Positions 16,101 through 25,741 of a DNA stretch of 47,731 bases are shown in pieces; within the stretch, counting starts at the first letter, position 1, and every line of letters starts with the position of its first letter. The notes under the pieces were generated by a model. That model saw only the letters and a list, made by a program, of their open reading frames with translations. It had not been told where the DNA came from and did no database searches. The stretch covers positions 1 to 47,731 of IMG/VR virus record IMGVR_UViG_3300046008_000898. One strand, 5' to 3'. The position numbers and the translations under genes were made by a program. The stretch comes from a virus.

Positions 16101-19100
16101 TTTGAAAGAAAACGAAAGATTATTTGAACAAACCGCACGCGGGAAATTTGAAAAAACGGACGCGCAACTTCGCGCCTCGCGTAGCGGAATGTCTGAAAAC
16201 GAGTATTTAAATAAGCAAAAAGAAATGGTTGATGCTTATTTGAAAGATACAGGTTTTGAAGTCAAAAAAGACAACAGCGAACAAATCACAAAAGCGTATG
16301 AAAACGAAGTGGAAGCACTCGAAAAAATACGTCGTGAAATCAATTTAAACGATGCCGCGTCTTATGAAGCCGCGCAACGTCAAAAAGGCTTCTCTGACAC
16401 TCAAATTGAAAACCTATTAAAACTACGCAAAGAAGTCCAACTCACGAAATTACAAGATGACATCGGTTTATCCATGCGAGGCATTGCGTCATCATTTGGC
16501 ACGATGTTTAGCAACGTGCTAACGAAAGGAATGTCATTTACCACCGCATTGCGCGATATGTTCAAAAACACCATGTCTAAAATCAGTGATGGGCTAATGA
16601 ATTTTGGCATGACATCAATGATGTCGGGCAATTTCTTAGCAGGTTTTGCGGCAATGGCTGGCAGTGTCGTGTCAGGTTTATTGCAAAGCGTTTTCAAAGG
16701 TAAAGTCACCGATTTAACCACGCCAGAAACGGTATTGTCAGGTAGTGTTTTAGGTTCTGCCAGTTCATCAAATTCGATTAAAAACATCGTCGATACGCTC
16801 AATTCAATCCACGCGACGGAATACCGTGAATTGGCTTCACTCAACGATAACTTTAAAAACTTGGTGGAATCGACAACCAAAGGCACGGCATTAGCGTTGC
16901 GTGACATGGGCGGCGTTAAATACTCCATGAAAGGCATGAACGGGCAATCGTCAAACACGGGCGCAAGTGAAAAACAATTTTTAATGGGATTAGGCACTAC
17001 TGCGATTAGTGCGGGTGCGGCGGCAATTGGCGTTGGAACAAGTGCTGTCACATCGGCGTTAGCTGGTGCAATCGGTGTTATGTCAGGTGTTTCAACTGGT
17101 GTTACGGGGGCATTAGTTGGTTTGTCAGCATCAATTATGAGCGGCGGTTTAGCCGCCGCTGCCGCAATGGGTGGAATTGGCTTACTAATCGGCGGCGCAA
17201 TTTACGGATTATCAAAACTCCTTGGCATTGGCAAAGTCAAATTTGAAGCGGTTGGCGGTGGTCTTATAACCAACGCACAGCAATTCATGATTAAAGGCAT
17301 GGAAGAAAAAACCCAGCTAATGCAGGTTTCCAATTACAGCAAAATTAAGAAAACCGTTACAGGCTGGTTTAGTGATGACGTGACCTATTTTGATGTTATC
17401 AATGGCGTAAATAATCCAATGACTAAATTATTTACGGGTTTCTTTGGGAAAGTTAAAGATACGATATTGCAAAGCACTGACATATTTGGCGAAGATTTAT
17501 TAAATACCGATATTACACTTGCCAAAGCAAAACTAAGCCTTAAAAAAGGCGATAAATACGCAGAAGAAAATCAAAAGAAAATTAGCGATTACTTAAATAA
17601 AGCTTCTGACGATATTGCAATGCAAGCATTCGGTCGCACGATGGCAGATTTTCAAAAGTTAGGCGAAGGAATGTATGAAACCATCACTCGTTTAGCTACT
17701 CAGTCTGTGGTTGCCAAATCAGGATTTGAAAAATTAGGCATGACAGTCAAATTGTCGGGTTTAGGTTTAGTGTCGTTTAGTGATTCACTCGCCAATGCAA
17801 TGGGCGGTTTAAAAGAGATGCAAGCCGCATTTGATGACATTTACAACTCGTTCACAAGCGAAGAGCAAAAGTTAATTGATGCCAAAAAAGCTACGCAAGC
17901 CTTTCTTGATTCGTTAAAAATCCCTGCTGAAAAAGGTGTTACAAAAAGCATCACGACCGATAATCAAGCACTAGAAGTATTAAATTATTTAAAAGGCTCG
18001 CTTGAATCGGTCAGCACAGTTTTGGGCGAGTTTAAATCGGCAACTAACGTAAAACCTGAAAACGACATTACTAAAACCTTGAAAGATTTTGCGGGCTATT
18101 TTTCAGGCGCAACAAAAGATACTTTGCTTGGATTAGGCAAAAACATCACGACTGAATCATTAAAAGCGGCTTTAGTGGGTTCTGGAAAATCGTTAAATGG
18201 CGAAATTGAAGGTACAAAAGCCATTAACTCGCAAATGTGGCAGGGTTTGATTGATTACGCTAAGGCTAATTCTGAATTTGCAATGTCGGAAAAGCAGTTT
18301 GACAAAGCGCGTTGGAATCTACCTTTGGTGAAGTTATTGGATGACTTGGGATTTACATTGCCCGACACAATCGATGGTGTTCAAAAATTTGTCGATGATA
18401 TGCAAAAATCAAGCGATGCAATTTCGGGTAATATCAATCAATTTCACGCCTTAAAATCATCTATCAAAATGGTTACGGCTGAAAATCAGAAATTCATTGA
18501 TGGTTTAAAAAAGGCAATTCCAGAATTTAAAGAATCCATTGAAAAATGGGTGTTAAACAAACAAATTACGCAACTCGGCACGCCTGAAACGCAGTTTAAA
18601 ATTGCACAAGATGAATTCAATAAAACACTTGGTATTTTAAGAGATTCAAGCTCAACACCAGAGCAATTAACACAAGCGATGTCAGATATTACGGGCAGTG
18701 CTGATGCTTACATTTCAAAAATCGAGCAGATGTACGCACGCGGCGAAACTGGCGCAAACTTAATCGAAGGCGTGGTGAATTCGGTTAAAAACTTGCCTAA
18801 AACCGTTTCACTGCAACAGCAAACGGTTGACCTACTCACAAAAATCAGAGATGGCGTGTATGAAATACCCAGCGGAATGGAATTGTTATTTGATCGGTTT
18901 GGTATAGCAAAAGCAGAGTATGAAAAAAATCCAACTGGAAAAAATCAATTAACGTTTGACGCATACACAAAAATGATTTTAACGCTCGACAACGCTTACA
19001 AAAACGGTGCTGATAGCGCGGTCATGAATCGCATAGTCGAATCCATATCTAGTGGAAAAGGATTGGAAGCGGCAATAAAAGTAGTTATTGACCAATCAAA

Positions 19101-20442
19101 CATATCAAACCTTGAAAAAGGCGGTTTGATAAACAACCTAATTAGTGGACTTGACGACACGATATTATCCATTAGCAAGATTCAATTGGATTTCAGCGGC
19201 AAGGAATTACAAGACAGATTAGATTTGATTGTAGCGAGTTTCGGACAATTAACATCCAACGTCTACACCATTTTTGAAATCGACGTACCGCTTAAAAATG
19301 TCAATGATGCTATTTCTGCGGCAAACACATTGATTGACGCTCAAAATGTCATTGGCAGCACCATTTCAAATGTAAAAATCAACATCAAAGACGTGCATCT
19401 TGCTGTTTTGAAAACCCAAGAATTGATAGCCAATCAATTTGAATCGTTGTCGATTGCAGGACTGGTAAAAATTGATTACACGCAAGTTTATGAAAGCATC
19501 CTTCGCATGGGTGAATTGGTATCGTGGCAAAACACATCAACGTCGATTGATGGAAAAGTCAGTGTCAACAATCAAGATGTGTTTAACGCCAATGTTAGCT
19601 TGATTGATTTAGTATCAAAACAAACCCAATCAATGGCAATTAACGGCGCAATTAACATCGATTCAAGTCAAATCAATTCAGCGATAAGCAGCATGAGAGA
19701 GTTGCTTGCATTGCAAAAGTCAGGCACGGCAACGCCACCACCTGTTGCACCTGAAATTCCAGTTGTACCACCACCTGTTGTACCTGAAATTCCAGTTGTA
19801 CCTATAGTGCCTATTGTTCCGCCTACTTTGTCGCCTATACAAGAGTTTCTTACTCCTTATTTAGACGCTATTAAAAGACCTACTGCTGATGATATTAGAG
19901 CAATAACCACAGCTACTGATGCCGAAAGATATGGAATTCAAATTGCCAAAAACATTACTCAATTTTATGAACTAATAACAGGTGGAGCGGATAAGGTTTT
20001 TTATAAAAACGATGTATTTATGAACGGCGGCGTTATGAGTGGCGCATTGCTAACAGAGTTAAATGGTGTTGCTGTACCAAGGGCATATCGAAATTTAGAC
20101 ATTCGTCCATTTGCAAACGGCGGCGCATTCACTAACGGCATCGTTTCAAATCCAACTATGTTTAACATGGGCTTAATGGGCGAAGCAGGTAGTGAAGCCA
20201 TTATGCCATTAACTAATATCAACGGTTCGTTAGGCGTTAGGGCTGTTGCGGCAAACGATTCTAATGTTGATACCACTGAATTGGTTGCAGAACTCAAAGA
20301 AAATAACAAAAATCAAGCAACGCAAATTCGATTACTAACAGCATTGCTTGAAATCAGTCAGGCATCATTAAAAGAAAGCAAAGAGCAAACAGACGTAGCG
20401 CAAACGACGGCGGCTAAAATTAGAATCGGTGCGCGTCAATGA
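13183..20442 (+). CDS. tape measure protein with embedded lytic transglycosylase domain
   Basis: 2419 residues. The N-terminal tape-measure domain (about 60-220) includes LVTSSFQEFKTAQQGVFDIA and MQGDEARSLREQAPRLFRAI. A soluble lytic transglycosylase domain lies at about 766-870, with catalytic-Glu context TATIESSWNPDAISPVGARG and LLQVMP. Hydrophobic membrane-like stretches occur near 1270-1350 (AAAMGGIGLLIGGAIYG). A Pro/Val-rich linker (PPPVAPEIPVVP) lies at about 2181-2215. The protein sets tail length, may form part of the ejection path, and the SLT domain would open the cell wall. Lambda gpH is 853 residues, so the predicted tail is very long. Confidence 0.92.
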   Translation: MATQNRTTLVIDANTQGAQEGVKRLATDMQGAKRQATDLATEFNRLNLAISGGSSAFGALRNLLGSLGFGLAIHDIANYMDAWMNLNARLKLVTSSFQEFKTAQQGVFDIAQSTRQGLKETADLYYKVTDAVKGFGKTQQDVLQHVKAVNQAIIISGSSPESSKAALTQYIQSIQGVMQGDEARSLREQAPRLFRAIRENIEFETGKFGVSQMKFKQMLSDGLVDTKKLFDAMERAAPQLNKEFELLPLTIGQAWTMLENQMLKFIGSQGESTGMFTAVANGVKLLADNIGNLVNVLGVGVASWAAYKAMVFLNIEGMVSAGKANETRLAGIATTTAAIETSTAAELNSARIRMTLIERNTAAIAFQMNAEKALHLARLEYNAISATIYNPRATFDPTAWIAAREKLNLLTQVTHEATVATRTNAVSMTERMAATNTLNMATLAHTTAMQANTVAQAEAAFAASYTGKAFGFLKAIVIGVKDEVLILTAVMMRNPWIAAATALAALATAAYAYRDSLIELQGEHVTLGSAIKASWETITEPSKNWFNSMGNYIDELLKKFEPLTEKIKSLIPNSVSTINNGFGLVSDFMMNGGLLKMAFPDIGKRAAANDTLIKLQADQKAALDKNEKDAYKTSKATDLFEGLKGDAGGLNNAENHQKKIAEIYMKEIRINQIYTEEIKANNAVLIQAKKDHNVENEKIAQQAIDDAQKNLIATKSLADQLIQKENDALAQLNKKDTGNNALEKEIAAKRALMKEYQSLMIDELAMKHGVPPNLVKATATIESSWNPDAISPVGARGLLQVMPANFQHLGITPEDVKNEKVMTDKSIAFLKENWIAAGKDIEKFWVLWNQGHLNKDKETGAFSMSLQADETQKGLPKLKEAYKQVGGELSALTDLEHAHTKALTEQEQAAKKIADSKQRIYESTAIGKYLTDMKELDTLYGNDKRSNTYQENAVKIADTFLKSTVDLNAYNQSLKENERLFEQTARGKFEKTDAQLRASRSGMSENEYLNKQKEMVDAYLKDTGFEVKKDNSEQITKAYENEVEALEKIRREINLNDAASYEAAQRQKGFSDTQIENLLKLRKEVQLTKLQDDIGLSMRGIASSFGTMFSNVLTKGMSFTTALRDMFKNTMSKISDGLMNFGMTSMMSGNFLAGFAAMAGSVVSGLLQSVFKGKVTDLTTPETVLSGSVLGSASSSNSIKNIVDTLNSIHATEYRELASLNDNFKNLVESTTKGTALALRDMGGVKYSMKGMNGQSSNTGASEKQFLMGLGTTAISAGAAAIGVGTSAVTSALAGAIGVMSGVSTGVTGALVGLSASIMSGGLAAAAAMGGIGLLIGGAIYGLSKLLGIGKVKFEAVGGGLITNAQQFMIKGMEEKTQLMQVSNYSKIKKTVTGWFSDDVTYFDVINGVNNPMTKLFTGFFGKVKDTILQSTDIFGEDLLNTDITLAKAKLSLKKGDKYAEENQKKISDYLNKASDDIAMQAFGRTMADFQKLGEGMYETITRLATQSVVAKSGFEKLGMTVKLSGLGLVSFSDSLANAMGGLKEMQAAFDDIYNSFTSEEQKLIDAKKATQAFLDSLKIPAEKGVTKSITTDNQALEVLNYLKGSLESVSTVLGEFKSATNVKPENDITKTLKDFAGYFSGATKDTLLGLGKNITTESLKAALVGSGKSLNGEIEGTKAINSQMWQGLIDYAKANSEFAMSEKQFDKARWNLPLVKLLDDLGFTLPDTIDGVQKFVDDMQKSSDAISGNINQFHALKSSIKMVTAENQKFIDGLKKAIPEFKESIEKWVLNKQITQLGTPETQFKIAQDEFNKTLGILRDSSSTPEQLTQAMSDITGSADAYISKIEQMYARGETGANLIEGVVNSVKNLPKTVSLQQQTVDLLTKIRDGVYEIPSGMELLFDRFGIAKAEYEKNPTGKNQLTFDAYTKMILTLDNAYKNGADSAVMNRIVESISSGKGLEAAIKVVIDQSNISNLEKGGLINNLISGLDDTILSISKIQLDFSGKELQDRLDLIVASFGQLTSNVYTIFEIDVPLKNVNDAISAANTLIDAQNVIGSTISNVKINIKDVHLAVLKTQELIANQFESLSIAGLVKIDYTQVYESILRMGELVSWQNTSTSIDGKVSVNNQDVFNANVSLIDLVSKQTQSMAINGAINIDSSQINSAISSMRELLALQKSGTATPPPVAPEIPVVPPPVVPEIPVVPIVPIVPPTLSPIQEFLTPYLDAIKRPTADDIRAITTATDAERYGIQIAKNITQFYELITGGADKVFYKNDVFMNGGVMSGALLTELNGVAVPRAYRNLDIRPFANGGAFTNGIVSNPTMFNMGLMGEAGSEAIMPLTNINGSLGVRAVAANDSNVDTTELVAELKENNKNQATQIRLLTALLEISQASLKESKEQTDVAQTTAAKIRIGARQ

Positions 20443-21941
20443 AAAATACAAATTTATGGGCGTTGCGTGTCAATGTACTTGATGAAAATAACGATGCAAA
20501 AACACTTTATTTTAGTGATGTGCCTTACATTGATGCCGATCACAATTATTACGAAGACAGAATCCAAAAACCTGCGTTAATACAAGCATCTCCCAGTGAT
20601 GGCGGCGTGTTGCGCGTTTTTTCAAGTCCGTCAATCGGAGAGTTTGAACTAATCAGAGAAAATGATGACATTCAAAATTCAACAGGAAATCTAAATCATC
20701 TAAGTGATTATGCTTTTGACAACGGTGACTTTGAGCTGATTTATGTTGATGAGTTTGGCGTTGAAAATATCTACATGACGGGAAAAATTGAATCGATGCA
20801 CGACAACGATTCGAGCTTGTTTTTAACGGTTAAATCAACAGCGGAAGTGCTAACTCGTCCGCATACCGCAACAAAATATGCAGGTTCAAATTCATTACCT
20901 GCTGGCGTAGAAGGCGTTACTTCTGACATCAAAGGCACAATCAAACCTAAAGTATTTGGCACGGTAACGAATGCCACGCCTGTTTTTGTGAATACCGCGC
21001 GGTTGATTTATCAGTTTTCCGACCGTCCAACTTGCACGGTCAATGCCGTTTATGACAAGGGTTCGCCTTACACGCTTGGCACAACTTACACACAAGCCAA
21101 TTTTTCAACGTTTGAAACGACTGTGCCAACAACGGGGACATTTAACCGCTGTGTGGGTTTTGTGAAATTAGGCACAACGCCACTGGGCACAGTGACAGGC
21201 GATTGCACGGATTCAACGACATTAGCGGGTGATGTATTTGAAGCGATTTTGAATGAATTAACGCCGCCTATTTCGTTAGATGCGACATCAAAGACAACAC
21301 TAAATGCGGTTGGTGAAGTGGGTATTTATGTTAATTCCGAAACCAGCACCACACAGCTCTTAGATTTAATCGCGGCATCGTGCGGGGCGAATTGGTATTT
21401 CATTGGCGATGTGATTCATGCACGCTTGACACAATTAGCCACGACTTCTGTTTTTGATTTAACAGAATCTGAAATTGTTAGCTTTGAGCGTAGCGGCATC
21501 GGTCTTGGTGAGAATAATTTGCCCGTTGAAAGCGTTGTGATTGATTACGCAAAAGTTCAAACCGTCCAACAGGAAACCGAATTATCTACGACAGTTTCAT
21601 CAGCAAAAAAGGCGATATTGTCACAGCAATTTAGAAAAGTGACTGTTAGCGATGCCGCTGTTAAAACACGTCATCCACTCGCCAAACAACTCAAAATTGA
21701 ATCATGTCTGAATGCTGAATCAGATGCAAACGCAGTCGCTACGCGATTATTAAACTTAACAAAAGTACGTTGTGACACAGTAAAAATAACTGCAATCGTG
21801 TATAGCATCCCCGTTTTTGACGTTGGCAGTGGCGTAACGATTTTTTACCAGCGAAATGGCTACCAAGGGCGATTGATGACTGTTGTTGGTTTTGAAATTG
21901 ATACGAAAAGCAAACAGATTAGTTTGAGTGTAATCGGATGA
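20439..21941 (+). CDS. tail tip/baseplate hub-like protein
   Basis: 500 residues. The C-terminal part (VFDVGSGVTIFYQRNGYQGR then LMTVVGFEIDTKSKQISLSV) has the form of hub domains related to T4 gp27. The middle has LLDLIAASCGANWYFIGDVIHARL, typical of tail-tip proteins. It follows the tape measure with a 4-base ATGA overlap and is the likely first tail-tip component. Exact family is uncertain. Confidence 0.55.
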   Translation: MKNTNLWALRVNVLDENNDAKTLYFSDVPYIDADHNYYEDRIQKPALIQASPSDGGVLRVFSSPSIGEFELIRENDDIQNSTGNLNHLSDYAFDNGDFELIYVDEFGVENIYMTGKIESMHDNDSSLFLTVKSTAEVLTRPHTATKYAGSNSLPAGVEGVTSDIKGTIKPKVFGTVTNATPVFVNTARLIYQFSDRPTCTVNAVYDKGSPYTLGTTYTQANFSTFETTVPTTGTFNRCVGFVKLGTTPLGTVTGDCTDSTTLAGDVFEAILNELTPPISLDATSKTTLNAVGEVGIYVNSETSTTQLLDLIAASCGANWYFIGDVIHARLTQLATTSVFDLTESEIVSFERSGIGLGENNLPVESVVIDYAKVQTVQQETELSTTVSSAKKAILSQQFRKVTVSDAAVKTRHPLAKQLKIESCLNAESDANAVATRLLNLTKVRCDTVKITAIVYSIPVFDVGSGVTIFYQRNGYQGRLMTVVGFEIDTKSKQISLSVIG

Positions 21942-22834
21942 AATCGTCGAATATCAACCTAAGTTATCCAAGCCGAATTCATGAATGCACACTGACTTCA
22001 ACAGGTGTATTTGTTCCCAAATTGCCGCTTGAAAACGTTAAAAATCCTGTTTTTAGTCGTGTTGCACGAACCACAACAACGGCGAATTTTTCAATCACCG
22101 TCACATTAGCACAAGAAGAACGCGCTATCGGATGTGTTGCGTTAGCAGGGCATAACTTATCAATCAATGCAAAAGTGCGTTTTCGCGGTTACTCCAGCTC
22201 AGGCACGTTGCGATTTGATAGCGGCTCGGAATTTCGCGCTTATCCGATTTTATTTCCAGTTGAAACGGGGCAGGTCCCATTTGAATCAAATAATTGGTTT
22301 TTGGGGACGGTTGAAGATGACCAGCGCAAAGATTACACCGCGTTAGCAACTTACTATCCCGACGACAATCAAATGTGCAAAACCATTGTGATTGATATTG
22401 TTGACCCGCTAAATCCCAGCGGTTATTTAGAAATTGGATTTGTATTTTTGGGACGAAATTTTGAGCCAAAACACAATCCTGAATATGGCAATTATCAGCA
22501 GGGTTATATTGATTTGAGCGACACGCGACGAAGTGCAAACAACACGATGTATGGCTTCAAAAAACCAAAAATGCGGACTATTTCAGCCGTCTTAGGTCAT
22601 CTCGAAAAATTTGAAGCCTTTGGCGGACTTTATGACGCAAAGCGCGAGGTCGGCTTGACGGGTTTGATGCTGTATACGTTTTCAAAACCAGAATATATCG
22701 GAGAGCTTAACATGACAAGAGATAAGCATTTCTACGCGCAAACAATGATTGTGCGTTTTTCATCGCTTGGAAAAGTGGATTTTGTTTATGTCAATGGTTT
22801 TAGAGTGGATTTACAACTTGAGGAGGTTGTGTAG
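21938..22834 (+). CDS. tail-associated protein, unknown
   Basis: 298 residues, beta-rich (VLENVKNPVFSR-type sequence, then CVALAGHNLSINAKVRFRGY) and resembling a carbohydrate-binding jelly-roll at about 25-170. It lies between the hub-like protein and the fibre, overlapping both. It may bind the fibre or the cell surface. Similar proteins occur in tail modules of non-lambda siphophages. No enzymatic motif is visible. Confidence 0.55.
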   Translation: MKSSNINLSYPSRIHECTLTSTGVFVPKLPLENVKNPVFSRVARTTTTANFSITVTLAQEERAIGCVALAGHNLSINAKVRFRGYSSSGTLRFDSGSEFRAYPILFPVETGQVPFESNNWFLGTVEDDQRKDYTALATYYPDDNQMCKTIVIDIVDPLNPSGYLEIGFVFLGRNFEPKHNPEYGNYQQGYIDLSDTRRSANNTMYGFKKPKMRTISAVLGHLEKFEAFGGLYDAKREVGLTGLMLYTFSKPEYIGELNMTRDKHFYAQTMIVRFSSLGKVDFVYVNGFRVDLQLEEVV

Positions 22835-24264
22835 TGGCAGAATTTGAAGCATCCGTCGAGGTCGGCGGCGACGGTAGTAAATACACCGACAACGACCATT
22901 CAGCAACAGGCTTATTTAACGGCGGTCATATCATTCGACTTGTGCCGATGTTTCAGAACATCGTCAACATTGCGATTTGGGTAAAAAACACAGCAGCAGC
23001 CATTGTGAGTAATGCAGGGCTTGCTCAATCCTACGCCCAAAACGCACTAAATAGCGCAAACGCGGCAGCTACAAGTGTCACGCAAATCAACACAATTGGC
23101 GCAACAACAGGGTTGCAAACAACGGGCGCGGTGGTTGGAACTGCGGCAGCATCCCCGCCCGCAGCAAAACAGGTGTTAAGAGCGACTTCTGCTACATCTG
23201 CGACATGGCAAACACTAATCCCGACAACAACCGCTATTTTAAAAGGTAATAATGCTGGGGATGTGACAGCGGCAACAGTTAGAACCGATTACGCTGAACC
23301 GACAACAGCTTTAGGGACAGGACTTTTAAAAAATACAACATCAACAGGGCAGCACACTATCGCTGCTGCAGGAACTGATTATGCGGGCATTTCAAACACT
23401 AACATATTCACGGTAGTTCAGGATTTTGCCGCGTCAGGTATTACTTTAAAAGGCAGTTCAACAGGTAAAAGTACATTTACATCAGCTAACTCATCAGCAA
23501 CCAACTACACAATTACCTTCCCTGCCTCCACTGGAACGGTACTGACGACAGCATCTGTAGTGACTGTTGCACAAGGTGGAACAGGTGTAGCTACGCTGAC
23601 AGGTTTGGTAAAGGGAAATGGCACGGGAGCATTCACGCCTGTTCAGTCAGGCACGGACATTAAAACAATCAACGGCTTATCCCTTCTGGGTTCAGGTGAC
23701 ATATCTCTCGAATCAGGTAATACTCAAATTTACACAAGCGGCGTTAATTCATGGGTATGTCCCGATGGTGTTACTAAAGTAAGAGTTACGGTTGTTGGCG
23801 GTGGTGGCACTGGAGCAACATCTGATAATTATTCAAACTTAGGCGGTTATGGAGCAGGAACTGCAATTAAATTTAATTTAACTGTTGTTCCTGGTACGAC
23901 ATACACCGCGACTGCTGGGGCGGCTGCGGCAGTTAGAAGTACAATAAATGGAAGTGGGAATTCTGGTGGAAATAGCTCTTTTTCTGGTGGTGCAATTGCT
24001 ACCATTACAGCAGGTGGAGGTTTAACTGAATCTGGTGGTTCAGCAAGTGGAGGGGATTTGAATATGCGAGGCGGTAGCCCTTCACATGGAAATACTGGAT
24101 TAGCGCAGGAAGGTTTAGGGGGTTCGTCATTCTTATCAAATCCAACACTGGGAGCTGCAAACGGATATGGCGGCGGCGCGGGTGGAAGATATGTCACGAG
24201 TGGAAATATAGCAGCATCTTCAAGTTTCACCGCAACTAGCGGTATCGTTATTATTGAGTGGTGA
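22834..24264 (+). CDS. tail fibre protein with glycine-rich tip
   Basis: 476 residues, GTG start overlapping the previous stop. A helical N terminus (IVNIAIWVKNTAAAIVSNA) leads to a shaft with classic fibre motifs (TVAQGGTGVATLTGLVKGNG; INGLSLLGSGDISLE). The C-terminal part (about 305-476) is a glycine-rich domain (VRVTVVGGGGTGAT, GGGLTESGGSASGGD, GGGAGGRYV) ending GIVIIEW. Such tips may fold as polyglycine helices and bind receptors. Likely host-range determinant. Confidence 0.85.
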   Translation: MAEFEASVEVGGDGSKYTDNDHSATGLFNGGHIIRLVPMFQNIVNIAIWVKNTAAAIVSNAGLAQSYAQNALNSANAAATSVTQINTIGATTGLQTTGAVVGTAAASPPAAKQVLRATSATSATWQTLIPTTTAILKGNNAGDVTAATVRTDYAEPTTALGTGLLKNTTSTGQHTIAAAGTDYAGISNTNIFTVVQDFAASGITLKGSSTGKSTFTSANSSATNYTITFPASTGTVLTTASVVTVAQGGTGVATLTGLVKGNGTGAFTPVQSGTDIKTINGLSLLGSGDISLESGNTQIYTSGVNSWVCPDGVTKVRVTVVGGGGTGATSDNYSNLGGYGAGTAIKFNLTVVPGTTYTATAGAAAAVRSTINGSGNSGGNSSFSGGAIATITAGGGLTESGGSASGGDLNMRGGSPSHGNTGLAQEGLGGSSFLSNPTLGAANGYGGGAGGRYVTSGNIAASSSFTATSGIVIIEW

Positions 24265-24268
24265 TTTT

Positions 24269-24667
24269 ATGTTAAAAAGATACGCAATTATTGAAGCCAA
24301 TAAAGTGGTTAATGTCGTTGAATCCGAAAGTGCTGTTGACGGGTTTCACATGGTTTTGATTCCTGACGATGTTGGAATGGGTGACGATTTCGACGGCACG
24401 GATTTTATCAAGCAACCTCAAGCTGTTATTGAAAACCCACTAATCAACGTGATTTCAATGCGTCAAGCAAGGCTGCAATTATTGAGCATGAATTTACTCG
24501 ATGCGGTTAATTCACAAATCAACACGCTGTCACAATCTGCTCAAATCGAATGGGAGTACGCTACTGAAGTTAGACGCGATAATCCGCTTGTAGCGCAACT
24601 GCAAACAAGTTTAGCGATGACTGATAACGACATGAATCAATTTTTTTATGAAGCAGTACAGCTATAA
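24269..24667 (+). CDS. fibre-associated protein (tail fibre assembly-like)
   Basis: 132 residues from ATG 24269. An upstream TTG overlaps the fibre gene and is less likely. It begins LKRYAIIEANKVVNVVESES, typical of short beta N termini found in fibre-assembly or fibre-tip partner proteins. Its C-terminal half is helical (SMRQARLQLLSMNLLDAVNSQ...). This two-part design matches small proteins next to fibres that aid folding or act as adaptor. Role inferred from position and shape. Confidence 0.55.
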   Translation: MLKRYAIIEANKVVNVVESESAVDGFHMVLIPDDVGMGDDFDGTDFIKQPQAVIENPLINVISMRQARLQLLSMNLLDAVNSQINTLSQSAQIEWEYATEVRRDNPLVAQLQTSLAMTDNDMNQFFYEAVQL

Positions 24668-24947
24668 CTTGCTGGTTTCACTTGACCAGTTTTTCAACAC
24701 GCTAATCGGTGGCAATCCTGATTGTACTGTGAGCGGTCACGTTGCAGTCATGAATTGGCGCAAACTCGAAAAGATGATTGATTTCACGTTTGCGCCGATT
24801 GAAGCAAATCATTGTCAGAATTCGCTGTTAGCAGATAACGATTACGACACAACACAAAACTATTTTTTAACGTGCATCGTCGCCACAATCGGCTGTGCAT
24901 TACTTTTTATTCCCATCAAAATTTTAGGAGCTTTCAAAAATGGCTAA
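24648..24947 (+). CDS. small membrane protein of the tail region
   Basis: 99 residues starting MKQYSYNLLVSLDQFFNTL, then IGGNPDCTVSGHVAV. One C-terminal membrane helix (YFLTCIVATIGCALLFIPIKIL). I recognise the N-terminal pattern 'xxSLDQxxNTLxGGxPDxTxSG' as recurring in phage small membrane proteins of unknown function, sometimes near lysis genes. It could be a second lysis or superinfection factor. Overlaps both neighbours. Confidence 0.6.
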   Translation: MKQYSYNLLVSLDQFFNTLIGGNPDCTVSGHVAVMNWRKLEKMIDFTFAPIEANHCQNSLLADNDYDTTQNYFLTCIVATIGCALLFIPIKILGAFKNG

Positions 24948-25323
24948 ATATGCACACATTGATGTTTTAGATGGCGGTTTAAATGTCATCAAAAACAGTT
25001 GTACAAAAATGATTTTATTATCTGCTTACACCACCAATTTCACGACCGCGACAACCACAAATTTAGTTGCCGAAGTCGCTATGACATCCACTGATTTTAC
25101 AATTACAGGTGCTGACGGCGCGGCGCGGGTGTTGACAACAGCAAGCGGCAAATCAGACAGCGCGGCAAATGCCAACGCGCTAGGAACACCCGATTTACAC
25201 ATTGCATTTGTCGATGCGGCGCGGGTGCTTTGGGTAACAGATGAAACATCAAATCAACCTGTGACCGCTGGAAATCCTGTTAATTTTCCGTCGTTGACTT
25301 ACACAGCTAATCAGCCAACTTAG
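24940..25323 (+). CDS. putative virion protein
   Basis: 127 residues, Ala/Thr-rich and beta-forming (STDFTITGADGAARVLTTAS; FVDAARVLWVTDET). The composition is that of tail or capsid surface proteins. AGGAG at 24929-24933 precedes ATG 24940. No family named. It lies among the tail accessory genes. Confidence 0.55.
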   Translation: MAKYAHIDVLDGGLNVIKNSCTKMILLSAYTTNFTTATTTNLVAEVAMTSTDFTITGADGAARVLTTASGKSDSAANANALGTPDLHIAFVDAARVLWVTDETSNQPVTAGNPVNFPSLTYTANQPT

Positions 25324-25330
25324 GTGAAAT

Positions 25331-25738
25331 ATGCTACTAACTGAAATCCAAAACACGGGTTTAACGGATGATGCAGCGATTGTGGAGTATTTCAACACGC
25401 CGTCAGTTGCCGCAAAGGGCAGCATTGAAACCAAGTTAATCAAGCAGTATTTGATTCTTAGAGATTTGAGAGTTGCAATTAAAAACGGCACAAGTGTAGC
25501 GTGCCAGCAAGTGAATTTATCACTCGATGATTTTGAAACGTTTGATTGTTCTAATCCAATGATTTTAGCGAAATTGAGTCAAGTGTTAGATGATTTGATT
25601 GCGGATAATTTAGTTCCTGCATTCGTTCAAGCTGATAAAGATTATATTTTATCTATGGCTGACACATTGATTACACCTGCACAGTCACTGGGTTTAACTG
25701 TGAATTTTGAAACCGTCAACACTGCTTTGAGAGGTTAG
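25331..25738 (+). CDS. hypothetical protein of the tail region
   Basis: 135 residues, largely helical (IETKLIKQYLILRDLRVAIK; MILAKLSQVLDDLIADNLVP). No membrane segment. Starts 7 bases after the previous stop within the late operon. No domain recognised. The context suggests a structural or assembly role. Confidence 0.55.
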   Translation: MLLTEIQNTGLTDDAAIVEYFNTPSVAAKGSIETKLIKQYLILRDLRVAIKNGTSVACQQVNLSLDDFETFDCSNPMILAKLSQVLDDLIADNLVPAFVQADKDYILSMADTLITPAQSLGLTVNFETVNTALRG

Positions 25739-25741
25739 AAA

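Noticed and set aside
23847-24230. Minus-strand Pro/Ala-rich 127-residue frame
   Set aside because: Antisense of the Gly-rich fibre tip; GGN codons read as Pro on the other strand.
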